From Isoetes taiwanensis (lineage: Eukaryota > Streptophyta > Lycopodiopsida > Isoetales > Isoetaceae): a stretch of 64,000 bases of DNA. The notes beneath the pieces were generated by a model. The model did no database searches and had not been told where the DNA came from. It saw nothing but the letters and a program-made list of their open reading frames with translations. Shown here one piece after another: positions 44,302 through 55,395 of this stretch. The stretch is from NCBI GenBank assembly GCA_021234155.1, contig JAJEKV010000105.1, positions 62,001 to 126,000 of the forward strand, read 5' to 3'. Position numbers and translations under genes: made by a program. Positions within the stretch are counted from its first letter, which is position 1. Each line of letters opens with the position of its first letter.

Positions 44302-44800
44302 TCATTTATCCCTTATTACAAAGACCATATGCTCTTGAGCAGCCTTAAGTTCCAAATTCCATCTTTTAGGTAACTCTGATAGACCAGGGGCACTGAATCC
44401 AACAATAGGGAGCACTAATCTGTTAGAAAAATTTGCAGAATCCAAAAGGGCAAGTCCAGCACCCAAACTATGATCTGTGAGCAACAAAGATCTACTAGGA
44501 TAGGCTGCTAAAGCTTGCTTTGTATATTTCACTGCCTGGGAATAGTAATCTAGGGTTTCATTGGCAAACATGGAGCATATGCCAGAGGGTACAAAGGGAA
44601 TACCTGGAAATCCTTATTAGAACATGTTACGGCTCAGTGCAAAGATCCGACATTCCGTCTTTTGAAATTCAGCAGTGCCTCGAAATGCAACAATCATTCG
44701 CTCACTAAAATGATGAAGGTATACATGAGCATGGGCTCCTCCATGAGGAGCAAGCAGGAAAGAGTTTAGTGGGATGGCTCCGGTAGGAGATGTTTTGGAG
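44302..44800 (-). pseudogene. lipase class 3-like pseudogene
   Basis: One - strand frame reads IPLNSFLLAPHGGAHAHVYL, HHFSERMIVAFRGTAEFQK, then two consecutive TAA stops, then GFPGIPFVPSG, YTKQALAAYPSRSLLLT and DHSLGAGLALLDS, ending VIRDK. IVAFRGT and HSLGAGLA are the lid-side strand and nucleophile elbow of lipase-3 alpha/beta hydrolases. The elbow normally reads GHSLG; here the first Gly is Asp (DHSLG), while the Ser is kept. The paired stops lie between two conserved blocks in the same frame, and no intron can remove them neatly. The Asp and His of the triad are not visible. A foldback repeat copy lies directly upstream. Confidence 0.55.
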
Positions 44801-44847
44801 ACGGGTGTGTGTAGGATTTGCGAACATGTCTACCAAAGGGGATAGCC

Positions 44848-45036
44848 ACCATCGCCAAAACACGGTTAGCTTTGTTTCCGCAGTGCCTCCCGTAAACAGG
44901 AAAATGACCGCTTGAGTTTCTGACCAATAATGGGTTTGTAGCAGTTATTGGCATATTCCGGGCATATACTAGCATATACCTGGAATATACCACAAACCCC
45001 ACATGGACAAGGGTTTGAACCCCTTAGGGGCAACCC
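44848..45036 (-). repeat. dispersed foldback repeat family, copy 2
   Basis: Read on the - strand, it starts GGTTGCCCCTAAGGGGTTCA and runs through a hairpin core to GGCGATGGTGG. The core (44931-45001 on +) pairs TGGGTTTGT + GGCATATTCCGGGCATAT with ATATACCTGGAATATACC + ACAAACCCC, leaving a 10-nt unpaired AGCAGTTATT in the left arm. The T-arm-like GGTTCAAACCC is part of the repeat and not of a tRNA gene. Confidence 0.65.
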
Positions 45037-45119
45037 AAAATATTGCAACAAATACTAAAGGCCCATCCTAATATGTCATCATTTGACAAAGGCAAACTTA
45101 ATTTTCATTCAAGTGATCA

Positions 45120-45420
45120 GTCTAACACCCTAAAACTTCATCAACTAGACTTCAAATTCTGATATATGTACAAATAAATTTGATGTTCATGCTAATTTTT
45201 ACATTGACGGTTCACTTGTACTAATAATAAATTTGACATTGTTGTTGATGTTCATATTGATGGTTCACCTCAAATTCTAACTAATAAATTTGACGTTCTT
45301 GTTAATGTTCATATTGATGGTTCACCTCAAATTCTGATATGTACTAAAAATTTTGATGTTCTTGCTGATGTTCATGTTGATGGTTCAGAAATAATGGACC
45401 TAAATCCTGTTGATGCAAGA
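45120..45420 (+). repeat. coding-like tandem repeat (FDV..VHIDGS units)
   Basis: Four units of about 55-65 bp share AAATTTGA(C/T)(A/G)TT...GATGTTCAT(A/G)TTGATGGTTCA. In one frame the last three units read KFDIVVDVHIDGSPQIL, KFDVLVNVHIDGSPQIL and NFDVLADVHVDGSEIM, ending at a stop after LLTLMQEG. The first unit is out of frame. This may be a remnant of a protein with short internal repeats; the family is not recognised. Confidence 0.5.
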
Positions 45421-45959
45421 GGGATATTGTTGTCCCAACTTCTCACACTGATGCAAGAGGGATAGTGTTGCCCCAACTTCTCATAGAGGGCACAGACTCA
45501 TATTCATGTTGTCATAACTAATTTCCTATCTGAAACTCCTATCACGTTCTATTCCACTTGACTTTCTCACTACTATTCCCGGCCTGCGTGTTTGCATTGA
45601 TTTGTTTATTGGTTTACTTGTCGGGTGGACGTTTGATGCTAAATGCAATGGCTGTTACACACTTGGTGCCTTCCATTATGAAAGATTTCCACCTTTTCCG
45701 TTGGCGAGATGTATTTCGGTGCAATCTAGCCTAATATTTTATACAAAGTTGTTTCCTCTTTGCTATCCTACTAGACAAGGATTTTTTCTTCCAATTGTCG
45801 ATTTGTTAATTAGGCCTTTTCCCAGCCCACATTGATCAATTTTCTTGATAGAGCAGCTTTCAATCAAGATCCATTGGCAAGGCAAGATATTCCAATTTGA
45901 ACTAGCATCGGACATGCTCGAACGGCATCGATAGTGAAGCTCAATTTTAGGATATTTGT

Positions 45960-47625
45960 TCATTCCATCTCCCTGTTTGTTTACTCTTTTCTTCATACCT
46001 AGCATAAAGGTTAGACAAAGAATATATATGGTACAAACATCTAATGGTTCTAACTCAATAATGTGTTACGATGCATAATTTGCAAACTTTTAAGTTGTCA
46101 TGAAATCTAGAGGCACTAACCGAGACGCCCGGACAATTACATCGGCTGCAATGGCATATTATCAATGAAATCATGTGCCTCTTCTAGCCGACCTACTCTC
46201 AAAAAAGATCAATTGAGCATCCACATCCATAATGTTCGGTTGTTGGTGACATGCCATTTTCATTGCCCATGGAAATAAAAGTAATGATGGCAATCATTTA
46301 ACATCCCTCCATAATTACATGCGAAAGAATGGCAATGAAAGTGATATCGTCGCGCCTTAGTGCCATCTAGCCGCATTGGGTGAATAAGTTGTATGGCTTC
46401 CTTACCATATCCGTCTTTGAGCATATCCGGTGATCATTGCGTTCATCCTAAATGACACTCTCGAGGTGCATCCTGTCAAAAACACTCAATGCATTCCCCA
46501 AACCGCCACATTTGGTGTACATATTGACCGGGGTGCACATTATTTCATCCGAAAAAACCATTAGCAATTGCAAGATGCGTTGAATTATCTTCCCTCTTGT
46601 TAGAGCAGCTAGAGTTGTGCAAGCTCTCAAAATGAACACTAATGTGAACTTATTTGGTTCAACTCCTTCTCGCCGCATCTCATGAAACCGTTGAACCGCT
46701 TTTATTGCCATTTCCCCTGCTGGACATAGCCACGCAATGATAGATGTCCAAGCTATCACATTCTTGTGATTCATATGTTCAAAAACATCCAAAGCGCAGT
46801 CCATATCGCCGCATTTGGCATATGCATCAACGAGGGCATTCCAAGTAGCGATAGTTGAACGTAATTCATTTCCTAAGTAAGAATGGATCATCTTAGTATG
46901 CTCAAAAGATGCTAGGTTCGCACATGCACTAAGCAGGCTAATCAAAGTATATTTATCCGGCTTGAAACCCACTTTCGTGATTTTATGAAATTGTTCCAAA
47001 GCCTCTCTCGCCATACCCTTCTGTGCATATCCCACGCTATGATTGTATTCCATGAAACAATATCGGGTTTAACCCCTTTTTCCAAGCATTGATTGGAAAA
47101 GACCTAAAAGCTCTTTTGCAAACCCGTGTTGAGCATGTGCGTAAATCGAGGGGCATTCCATGAAAAAACATCGGGATAGATACCTTCTTTGCTCATTCGA
47201 AAGTGAATGTTTGAATGCCTCTTCAACATGACGGTGAGCATATGTCAAAATCAATGCATTCCATGTAACTATGGCTGGCCTTAAGCCTACATCCGGCATT
47301 TTCTAAACAAGTGGAGGGCTTACGCATCATGCCCAAGGCTTGTATATGTTGCCATCATAATATTGCATGAATAAACATTCGGTTTAGAAATACATTTGAA
47401 TAAACCAAAAGCATTTTCTAGGTCACCAGACTTTCCATACATCTCGACAACAAGATTGCCCAAAAATCTATCATGTAGAAGCCCACTTCTCGTAAGATAA
47501 GCATGAATCGCTTCCCCTTAGCCAAACCATTGGTGTCGTCCCTCTTTGCATTTTCGCAATAAACTAGGAATGTCTTGCTTTCGTAGCGCATCAAAAGTCG
47601 CGGGAATTGGGCTCTCGCAAATACA
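45960..47625 (-). pseudogene. decayed PLS-type PPR gene
   Basis: Protein-like PPR sequence continues through several frames on the - strand: HDRFLGNLVVEMYGKSGDL and PNVYSCNIMMATYTS (47.3-47.6 kb), PDIVSWNTIIVGYAQKGMAR (47.0 kb), ATWNALVDAYAKCGDMDCAL, NVIAWTSIIA, VEPNKFTLVFILRACTTL and MYTKCGGLGNALSVFDRM (46.45-46.95 kb), then GRLEEAHDFIDNMPLQP and an E-motif-like IIELEPLDVCTIY further left. At least five frame changes or stops break it. No DYW domain could be traced. It is unlike the intact PPR gene at 12.5-15.5 kb in motif wording, so it is probably a different ancestral member. Confidence 0.75.
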
Positions 47626-47817
47626 AGCATGCAATTTCAGAAGTCGCTACTTCGACCGCATTCGATCATAACTCTTTGCTATCTTACCTATGAGATGTAT
47701 ACAAATTAACTTAGGCTCCAAGAGCGGCCAAGACAAGAACCTAAAGGGCCCCGGCCAGATTATCCGGTTGGGCGCCATACATCCACAAGGAAGGTGACAC
47801 GGCATTTATGTGACTAA

Positions 47818-47924
47818 CAGTGGGTTTTTAGCAGTCACCGGCATATTCTAGGTATATTCTAGTATATACCTAGGATATGCCAAAAACCCACATAAACAAG
47901 GGTTTGCCCCCTTAGGGGCAACCC
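47818..47924 (-). repeat. dispersed foldback repeat family, copy 3
   Basis: It ends (on +) CCCCTTAGGGGCAACCC like copies 1 and 2. The hairpin core 47821-47890 pairs TGGGTTTTT + GGCATATTCTAGGTATAT with ATATACCTAGGATATGCC + AAAAACCCA; the innermost 10 bp are perfect (CTAGGTATAT/ATATACCTAG). The 10-nt bulge AGCAGTCACC lies at the same place as in copy 2. This copy lacks the distal block found in copies 1 and 2. Confidence 0.65.
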
Positions 47925-47929
47925 AAAAA

Positions 47930-48410
47930 GAGGGGAGGAAGAGGGGGCACGCCTTGATAAGAAGAAGTGTAGGAGGAGAAAGAGGGAGGGGCCACAAAGG
48001 GAAGGGGATAAGTTGGAAGAAGGGGAAGGGGCAGGGAGGGGAGAGGAGAACAAAAGGGCAAAGGAGGAGCGGGAGGGGATAAGTTGGAAGAAGGGGGAGG
48101 AGGAGGAGGGGGGAGGGATAAGTTGGAAGATGGGATGGGGAGGGAGGGAGAGGAGAGCAAAGGGGGCAAAGGAGGAGGGAGGGGCAAGGGGCAAGCCCAA
48201 AAAAAAAAAAAAAAATATTAATTATTAATATATAATCAATAATTAATTAAACTAATTAGATAACTAATTAAATAATAAATTAAATTAATCTATTGATAAA
48301 ATAATTTAATATATCATTAATAATCAATTTAAGTATATATAGATTAAAAATTAATTAATGACTACTTATTAATTTAAATCAAATATAAATTAAATTAAAT
48401 CAATACTCCA
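47930..48410. repeat. purine-rich tract followed by AT-rich simple sequence
   Basis: 47930-48195 is almost pure A/G on the + strand with repeated GATAAGTTGGAAGAAGGGG units (at least four). 48196-48410 is almost pure A/T with TTAATTAA-type repeats. Proline/leucine-rich frames on the - strand are by-products of the purine tract. Confidence 0.75.
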
Positions 48411-48560
48411 TTAGAAACCTTTCTCGACCCACTAGTCGAGAAGGCAATCTAATTCCAGCATATATGGTAAAAAGCAAGGAATTTCAAACACCAAAAAAAG
48501 CTTACAAATGAGGATGAGCGAGGGATGGGCGTGAGACGTCAGCCTTTGCTCCAAGCCTGT

Positions 48561-48731
48561 CTACCAAAACCAAGCTCGATTGGTAGTCATAGAGGCAAGC
48601 AGGCCTTCGAACCTATGCCTTGCCTCCAAATATATTTCTGTTGCAGCTTTCTCTTCTGCTTTCTCTTCAACAAGATGGCGCAGCGAACCCACCTGCTCTA
48701 ACAAAGGTTCCAGTCCATCAGCCGAGGCCTC
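48561..48731 (-). other. possible coiled-coil coding remnant
   Basis: A - strand frame of 56 codons reads EASADGLEPLLEQVGSLRHL, VEEKAEEKAATEIYLEARHR, FEGLLASMTTNRAWFW and then a stop. Charged and leucine residues are spaced as in an amphipathic helix, and the wording is more protein-like than expected by chance. No start, splice site or family could be fixed; it may be a terminal exon or a transposon remnant. Confidence 0.25.
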
Positions 48732-50193
48732 ACAATTTCATCTCCTTTTCTCAGATCTGCTCCTCTGACTGGAATTGGCCCCCTCCCGATTTCTCTCAAT
48801 CCAACCATTCCATTTATCGCCATATGCAAGTTGTGGCCTGAGGGATATACATAGAGGCCCAAGATCAGGGCCCAAGAGCCGAGCAGCGCCAGGATGAAGA
48901 TCAAGAATCAAGATTTATTGGCAAAGGAAATAGAGGGGCATTGTGGCAAAAAGAATCGGGTATTTCATCTTGAATCGGGTATTTCATCTTGAATCAGGTA
49001 TATAACAACTGAAGATAAATCTGGACAGGAGGATTCATAAAAGGTGCGGGCGTTTGCAGAAGATATGGTCGCCTTCAGCGAGCAGTGGCCTCCTAGGACC
49101 TACTCTTGTAGCTTCTACAGCCGGAGTTCTGCAATATGCAGGCCTTCAGCGGCTTTCAATCAGAAATAGACCAGAACAAGAGCTTAAGAGCCCTGTCGGA
49201 GATGGCCAGAACCGAGGATATGGAGTTGGAGATGAGCCCCTTCTTGTAAGAACTTCTTGCATTTTATCTTATGCTTTTGGATAATCAACAAAACCTTCTG
49301 AAAAAACTGGTTTCTAAAGTCGAATTCATGCAGATTATTACCTTCAGTGCCGTTGATTCCATCCCCATCTGTTTTGTTTGAGTTTTCTTACTGCTTCTGT
49401 CGATTCAAAGATGGCCACAAGCTTTCTTCTTGTGGCTTTTTCCTCAAGAAATTTGAAGCTCCAAAAAATCTCCATAAGCAAGATTTGAATCCAGCCTATC
49501 TATTTCGCCTCATATTTTCTATGTTTTTTCTTGCGTAGGGGATTATTCCGGAAGCAGGTGTTACTCTAGAAGCAGGGAATTAGAGCCATGCCCAAAACGA
49601 CAGGCCCAAACGTATGTGCCAAATTCTAAATTTCTAGCACATGCGGGAAAAAAAGGGGGGTACGTACCAAAATTTAAATTTCTAGCACAGGCAGGAAAAA
49701 AAAGCTGGTTACAGTAATATATTACAAAAATACCATTATTCGGCTTATACAAGATTATGGTATACTTTAAATTAGTGCACTTTATTTCAAAGGAAATGAT
49801 GCATGGCTATACTATACTATATTGCTTTGCATGGACTATGTGCTAGTATGCTATACTATATAACTATATATTGCTTTGTATGGACCGTGTGCTAGTATGC
49901 TAATGCGTGTATTATGAAATTGTGGTAGTATAAAATACTAATGTGTGCTAACTAAGGTGTGCTAATATAAAAATTCTAATGTGTGCTAGTATAAAAACAA
50001 TTGTTAAATACTAATGTGTGCTAAATACTAATGTGCTGTGAGAAAAACAATAAACTATGGTGTAATAGAATAATAAACTATGGTGTAATAGAATAATAAA
50101 CTATGGTGGAAAATTAGATGGATGGATAGATAAAATGATGCTCTGCAAAAATAATCTCTGGCCCTTGAAACTGCCTTTTTTTACTCTGAGCTC
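48732..50193. repeat. unassigned sequence with short tandem repeats
   Basis: GGGTATTTCATCTTGAATC is repeated around 48958-48995. 49800-50110 has repeated TATGCTATACTATA, TACTAATGTGTGCTA and three copies of AATAAACTATGGTGTAATAG. No supported gene. Confidence 0.45.
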
Positions 50194-50478
50194 CCTTTCT
50201 CAACTCGCGAGTCGAGAAAGGCCCTCAGAACTGCATTTCTCACATTGAGCTGCTTTTCTCGACTCACGAGTCGAGAAAGGCCATCAGAGGGGCCTTTCTC
50301 GACTCACGAGTCAGAAAGGCCCTCAAAACCCCTTTTTTTTTCCTACTCAACAAAAAAAAAGGGAAAAAAGTTTTTTTTTTTGTTTTTTTTTTCTCTAAGC
50401 TACATTTCTCGACTCGCGAGTCGAGAAAGGCCCTCAGAGTGGCCTTAAGGCCTTTCTCGACTCACGAGTCGGGAAAGG

Positions 50479-51267
50479 GCCTCAGACCTACTTTCTTCAG
50501 AAATGGCCCCTAGAACGGTATTGTCTGTAGCATCACTTGCATTAACTTGATTTTGCCTTTCCCAGTACAGATCGCGAACAGAAAGGACATGATCATGAGC
50601 CATAGAAAGACCCGTTCATTGAAGAAAGAGGACGAGAAGAGGTTGGTGACATGCATTGGTCAGGTCAGCGTGTTCAGATTTCTATTCTCTTCAAGTTGCT
50701 CTCGCGGCTTGGAACACCTCGGACCTTGCTCTGTATGCTATTTTCAGTAGGTAGTCTGTGTGCGAAGATGATGTAATATTTGTGCCAGCTTGACCATCAT
50801 GGTATCTTCAACCACTATAAAATACAATGTAATGAAATTATTTATGAATAAAAATTCAGGGCAGATCAGCACTTTGTTTACAGAGAGATAGCATTTTCAT
50901 TGGTTTTAGTTGTGCTCTTTATCTTCTCGACTCGCTGACCGAAAAAAATAAACCACTTAATTTTCCTTAACATTTTCTTTCTTAGAGGAAAACAGACGTC
51001 TTCTAAAGCAATAACGCGGTTTTAAAAGTTTGCATCGTCCTTTTCGTGTAAAATAACAGGGTTCCAAAAAAAAGTGGGAATGGCATGAGACCCACTTTAA
51101 TTAAATGCAACTTAATATCCTTGTAGTAAGGATTGATAGCCAAGTGGCATTGGAACATACCCAGCCAACTAGCATAAAATGGCATTTGCCATTGGTGTAT
51201 AATAGCACCTGCCATTATACAAAGTTTTTGATGAATGATTATTCATAATTAGAATACCTTGGTGCAC
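50479..51267. other. intergenic, no supported feature
   Basis: Short unsupported frames only. A further half-palindrome TCTTCTCGACTCGCTGACC at about 50922 may be a decayed relative of the 28-bp palindrome. Confidence 0.4.
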
Positions 51268-51450
51268 GCCACAATAATGTGTGCATTGATAATTTATTCT
51301 GCTTCTTGTATAACTCTGAGTGCCCAACTCCTTGTTCCAAGTAACTTGCATGCCATAATAATCAACTCGCATGCCACAATAATGTGCCCATTGACATTTT
51401 ATTCTGCTTATTGCATAACTCAGAGTGCCCAACTCCTTATTCTAAGCAAC
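51268..51450. repeat. 105-bp tandem duplication
   Basis: A block from GCCACAATAATGTG through TTTATTCTGCTT to GAGTGCCCAACTCCTT occurs at 51268 and again at 51373, with about 90% identity. Non-coding. Confidence 0.6.
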
Positions 51451-51539
51451 AACTAAACTGTCATCAGGCAATTGCCTCACATGCAACCTACACAAATATT
51501 ACCATGTAGCTTAGTATACAAAGTAATCTTCTAAATTAG

Positions 51540-54240
51540 AGATACGGGAGATATGAAATGAAATGAAATGTTGTATTATTACGTCTACTTAGACCATCAG
51601 ATCTATTACACGTTCGATAAAAACTTTTAAACATCAGTTTTCTGATATGCTTCCATAGACAGAAGCACAATCACTATATTCATCTAGCTCACTCTCTCTT
51701 TCATTATTTGTAATAATGAATCTATGCTAGCTATATGTAATCTTCTTATCTCTAGCATGTCTAGAACAAAATTACCCAGCATCGAGGGTGATGTATGAAA
51801 CAAAGTATCTAGAGTGTCTACCCCTTCAATTCCATGTCTCTTACGCAATCCCTCATATGCTGGACATCGCAAGAGAGCATGTGATTCATCTTCTACCTCG
51901 TCTTCCCCACAGACCTTGCATGTTCTTTCTACCCTAAGGATTTTCCTCCATCTCCCCTCTTCTATATGCAATCAATGAGAGCTTAATCTCAAGCGTGCTA
52001 TTGCCCTGTATTTTGCCAAAGGCATATCACTATCCACATAATTGGCCTTTTGAAGCCTCGGGTTCATAAATGCTCGATATTCTGCCATTTTTGTTTTTGG
52101 GTCTTTCCAAATCGCCAGTTGAAGTCCCTATATTACCCATGCTCGAACTTCTGTTTGTGGGCACTCCTCTAGTTTCATATCCCATTTTGCAAGCCATTCT
52201 ACTATGTTATTATACCAGCCCTTTTCTTTGCTCTCAACCATAGCCAAATGGGGGAGCCTGTCTTCGTCTAGTTCCTGTATCTTATTTAAATAAGTGAGAG
52301 TTTGAACGAGTGCTTCATCTTCTAGAGGGATCATTCCACATTCGGCAAGCATCATATGGTATGGAGTTTGAGTCTTCACACCTAATTCCGTACACAAAAA
52401 CCGTTTTTGTATTTTCTCTATTTGTTCCCATAAGCAATTAGGCAAACCTGGCCCCCAGACTTCACAGCCATATAAAATAACCGATTGGACCAACACTTTA
52501 TAAAGCATCTTCTTCATACTCAAATTCTGAACAAAAACCTTTCCACAACTTCGTTGCATGGCGTACAATGCTTTCAAATCACCATTTATTCTCTGCTCCA
52601 TACACTTGTTCTAAAATTCTTGTCTATTATGAGCCCAAGGTACTTATAGCTATCCATAGATGCTATTAACTCTCCTCTATAATAGAAGTTATTATTCTGC
52701 CGAGATCCTACTGTCATGACTTTTTCACCTTCATACCTGTTGATTCATAGAAGTCCTCTAACACTTTAAGGTGTCTCTGGATTTCTGCTTTCTCTTTTGA
52801 GCAAAGTACAACAACATCTGCGTATAGAAGAAGAGCAAGTACATATCCAGCTATATTCACTCCTGTACCTTCATTGTTTAAATCCACCTCTCCAATCCGT
52901 CTATAAAGAGACCAAACAGTGTGGGAGATAGCGGACATCCTTGCTTCACCCCCCACATTACTCATAGCTTGAGCACTACATTCAGCATTAAGAGGAAAAG
53001 ACATCTCCACAATTACCTTCTCATATATTCTCTTCGTTGCATCACGATATTCAACTAGAATATTAAGCTGGTTCATTCTTTCCCATAAGTGCTCTCTAGG
53101 CACCAAGTTGAAAGCTTTACTAAAATCCACAAAAATCAAGTATAGGGGCTTTGACTGCATCCATAATAGTTCTGAGTGTCACTAAATGATCAATTGTAGA
53201 CCTCTTGGGTCTGAAACTAGCATGTCCCTTATCCCGCAAGTTATTCTTCTCCATCCAATCATTGATCTTGAATTCTAAGATAGATGCAAAAAGTTTAGAG
53301 AAAATGCTACCAACCAAGATCGTTCTGTAATTGTTGATATATGTCTTATCTCCTCCTTTGGGTATGGGAATAACCCGGTTCACCTGCCATGTTTTTGGAA
53401 AGCCATCTGTTATTGCAGCATTCAACATCCGTGTGATAGGCTCTATAAACTCATCCCCTGCCCATTTCAGCATTTCTGCCACCAGATCATTTGCATCTGC
53501 TGCTGCCATTAGAAAGCTTACTTAACCCTTTTGCAACATCATCTTCCGTAATAAACTGTACAGGTGTTTGCTGCTTCATTTGTATCTTAGCCTCTATATC
53601 TTTTTGCTGATATAGTTTCTGCACATGGCAGAATAATTCCATTGCTCCAATATCAAAATTCTCTGATGTTTTCTTTTTCAATCTATTCCAAAATGCCTTG
53701 GACTCCCTAATCAAATCCATAGCGTGTTGGTTTTGCCTACACCTTAGAAATTCCCTCTTCTTCCTCCTAATTAGTGCAACATAAGCTTTCTTTTCTAGCT
53801 TTTTGTCCTCCTTACATGCCATCAAATACTTTTTCCGTTTGTCCTTGCATTCTTTGTTAAACCAATTGTTATAGGGCAGTCCTTTTGCTTTTTTCCCATG
53901 AGCAAAAACCTTTTTAGGTCTGTCTAATAAAATATTCTGGATAAGTCTATCTAGTTTTGATACATGCTGCACATCTTTCAGTTCATATAATCTTGACTCG
54001 CAAGTCTCCTCGTATCTGCTTGATCTTTTATGATCTAATCTAATACCATACTTACAATCTTGCTGATTTTTCCCTGGATAAATATCCATAGTCAGATGAA
54101 AAGACACGGGCACATGTTTAGACTCAGGTTGCTGATCCCAAACATATAAGGACCTTATTCTTTTGATTATTTTCTCTCCACAAATAACATAATCAACTAC
54201 ACTTTTATCTCTGCAGGTACATTTTCCTATCCACAAATAA
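51540..54240 (-). pseudogene. 5'-truncated, frameshifted LINE (endonuclease end, RT, zinc knuckle)
   Basis: Right to left: the end of an APE-type endonuclease (CRDKSVVDYVICGEKI, then SKHVPV where SDHxP is usual); a linker; RT fingers (TWQVNRVIPIPKGGDKTYIN, KGHASFRPKRSTIDHL); palm motif A (LIFVDFSKAFNLVPREHLW); motif B readable only in a shifted frame (GVKQGCPLSPTLFGLFIDGL); motif C YADV (52814-52825); thumb (VILYGCEVWGPGLP); and a C-terminal CKVC...H...C knuckle. YADD is expected at motif C; GAT to GTT would give YADV. Frameshifts occur near 53500, 53140 and 52940. The 3' end reads (CATTT)n on the - strand at about 51557-51572. The left part of the endonuclease is missing, which is typical 5' truncation. 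Confidence 0.85.
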
Positions 54241-55191
54241 AGACACTATATTTTTCATGCATCTGCAATGTCAATACCATGCTTTGCTTAACCATTCCAT
54301 TAATATTATATTTTAGACCATGGTTTTACAACAATCAAAACATACATTAAGCTTCAGCCAATATATATACTAAGCTTCAAGTTTCATATTAGTGCAAAAT
54401 ATTTCATTGCTACAACTTTGGTAGTCCCGCCTAACATGTAGCAAAGCAAAAACATGGTGTAGAATCCATATTCAGATCTCACCCAAAATTAAAGCAAAAA
54501 AACCAGGACTATATCCAAGCCTGTGCTATAGCACTTTTGTTTAGAATAACAACATATTTGCCTTGTTCTTCTTTTAAATAAAATAGAGGAAAAATGTATC
54601 ATACCAGTCTTGTATCTTTTCAGAATATACTAACAATTCAGAAGTTGAACCCTTGTCAAACTTAAAGATTTCTTCCTAAATTTATAATTGCAACAGTTGC
54701 CACATTTTTTTCAGCTACTATTTTTGCTCACTTGACTTAAAAAGCACAAATGGAGAAGAAACGTCGTACCTGCATCTTAGCAAAAAATATGGTAATGATG
54801 CAAGGGTCAAAAGATACGTAGGTGTTTTTTGGCTTATTGCCTTTCACCTGTTGTACCTTTTAAGCCATTGCTCAAGAATAGTAACTACAGATATATATTA
54901 CTTAAACTTAGATTATAGCAAAACATTAATCATAACTCAATCACCTGCAAAACCATTTTGACTATAGTACGTGCTCATTAAGCATTCTGAGCACATCAGG
55001 CTCACTCATTTTCAGGCTTTGCTATTTTTTCAGGCCCAGGATTCCTTGCTTTGTGCTCTTAACTACATCATAGTAAATATGCACCAATAAATTACTTAGT
55101 TTTCGTCTTGATCATGGCTGAAGACATCATCCATTTGCATTTCAGGGACATAATTCTGATGCTGGACCACCATGTTTAAAATTCGAGGCAT
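54241..55191. other. intergenic, no supported feature
   Basis: AT-rich sequence beyond the truncated 5' end of the LINE. No gene or repeat structure was recognised. Confidence 0.4.
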
Positions 55192-55347
55192 GGTTTAGTG
55201 GAAGGACCTTAAACTGCCACACCCATTGTCACGAGTTCAAACTTGGCCAATCTCGGTCTAGTAATAGAGACCTTAAAATCGATTACTCTGAGGTCACAGG
55301 TTCAAGTACGACTAACTGATCCTGTGGTAGAGACCTTAAACCTGCCA
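55192..55347 (+). repeat. tandem tRNA-like units, second set
   Basis: Unit 1 (55192-55248) has GGTTTAGTGGAAGGACCTTA and GAGTTCAAACTTGG; unit 2 (55255-55312) has GGTCTAGTAATAGAGACCTT and GGTTCAAGTACGAC; unit 3 (55321-55347) keeps only GTGGTAGAGACCTTAAACC. These correspond to A- and B-box-like Pol III elements at a period of about 64 bp. No unit has a paired acceptor stem. The arrangement parallels the array at 7821-8115 but with different sequence. Confidence 0.45.
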
Positions 55348-55395
55348 TATATACTCAATAATCACAAGCACATGCAAAGCAGCTCCTAGCATATC

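Larger units (their letters stand above)
48418..50478. repeat. 28-bp palindrome family, one isolated copy and a cluster of five
   Basis: The consensus is CCTTTCTCGACTC(G/A)CGAGTC + GAGAAAGG, a perfect palindrome when the central base pair is CG. Copies lie at 48418-48444 (degenerate), 50194-50221, 50253-50280, 50293-50319, 50403-50430 and 50451-50478. Cluster copies are followed by GCCCTCAGA or similar, so the repeating unit is larger than the palindrome. No gene is associated with the cluster. Sequence and length differ from the array at 35458-35703. Confidence 0.75.

Noticed and set aside
47859-48200. Proline/leucine-rich minus-strand frames
   Set aside because: Translation of the purine-rich tract on the + strand.
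50194-50478. CRISPR-like array of 28-bp repeats
   Set aside because: Spacing is irregular (13-84 nt between copies), spacers share sequence, and there is no cas-like gene.
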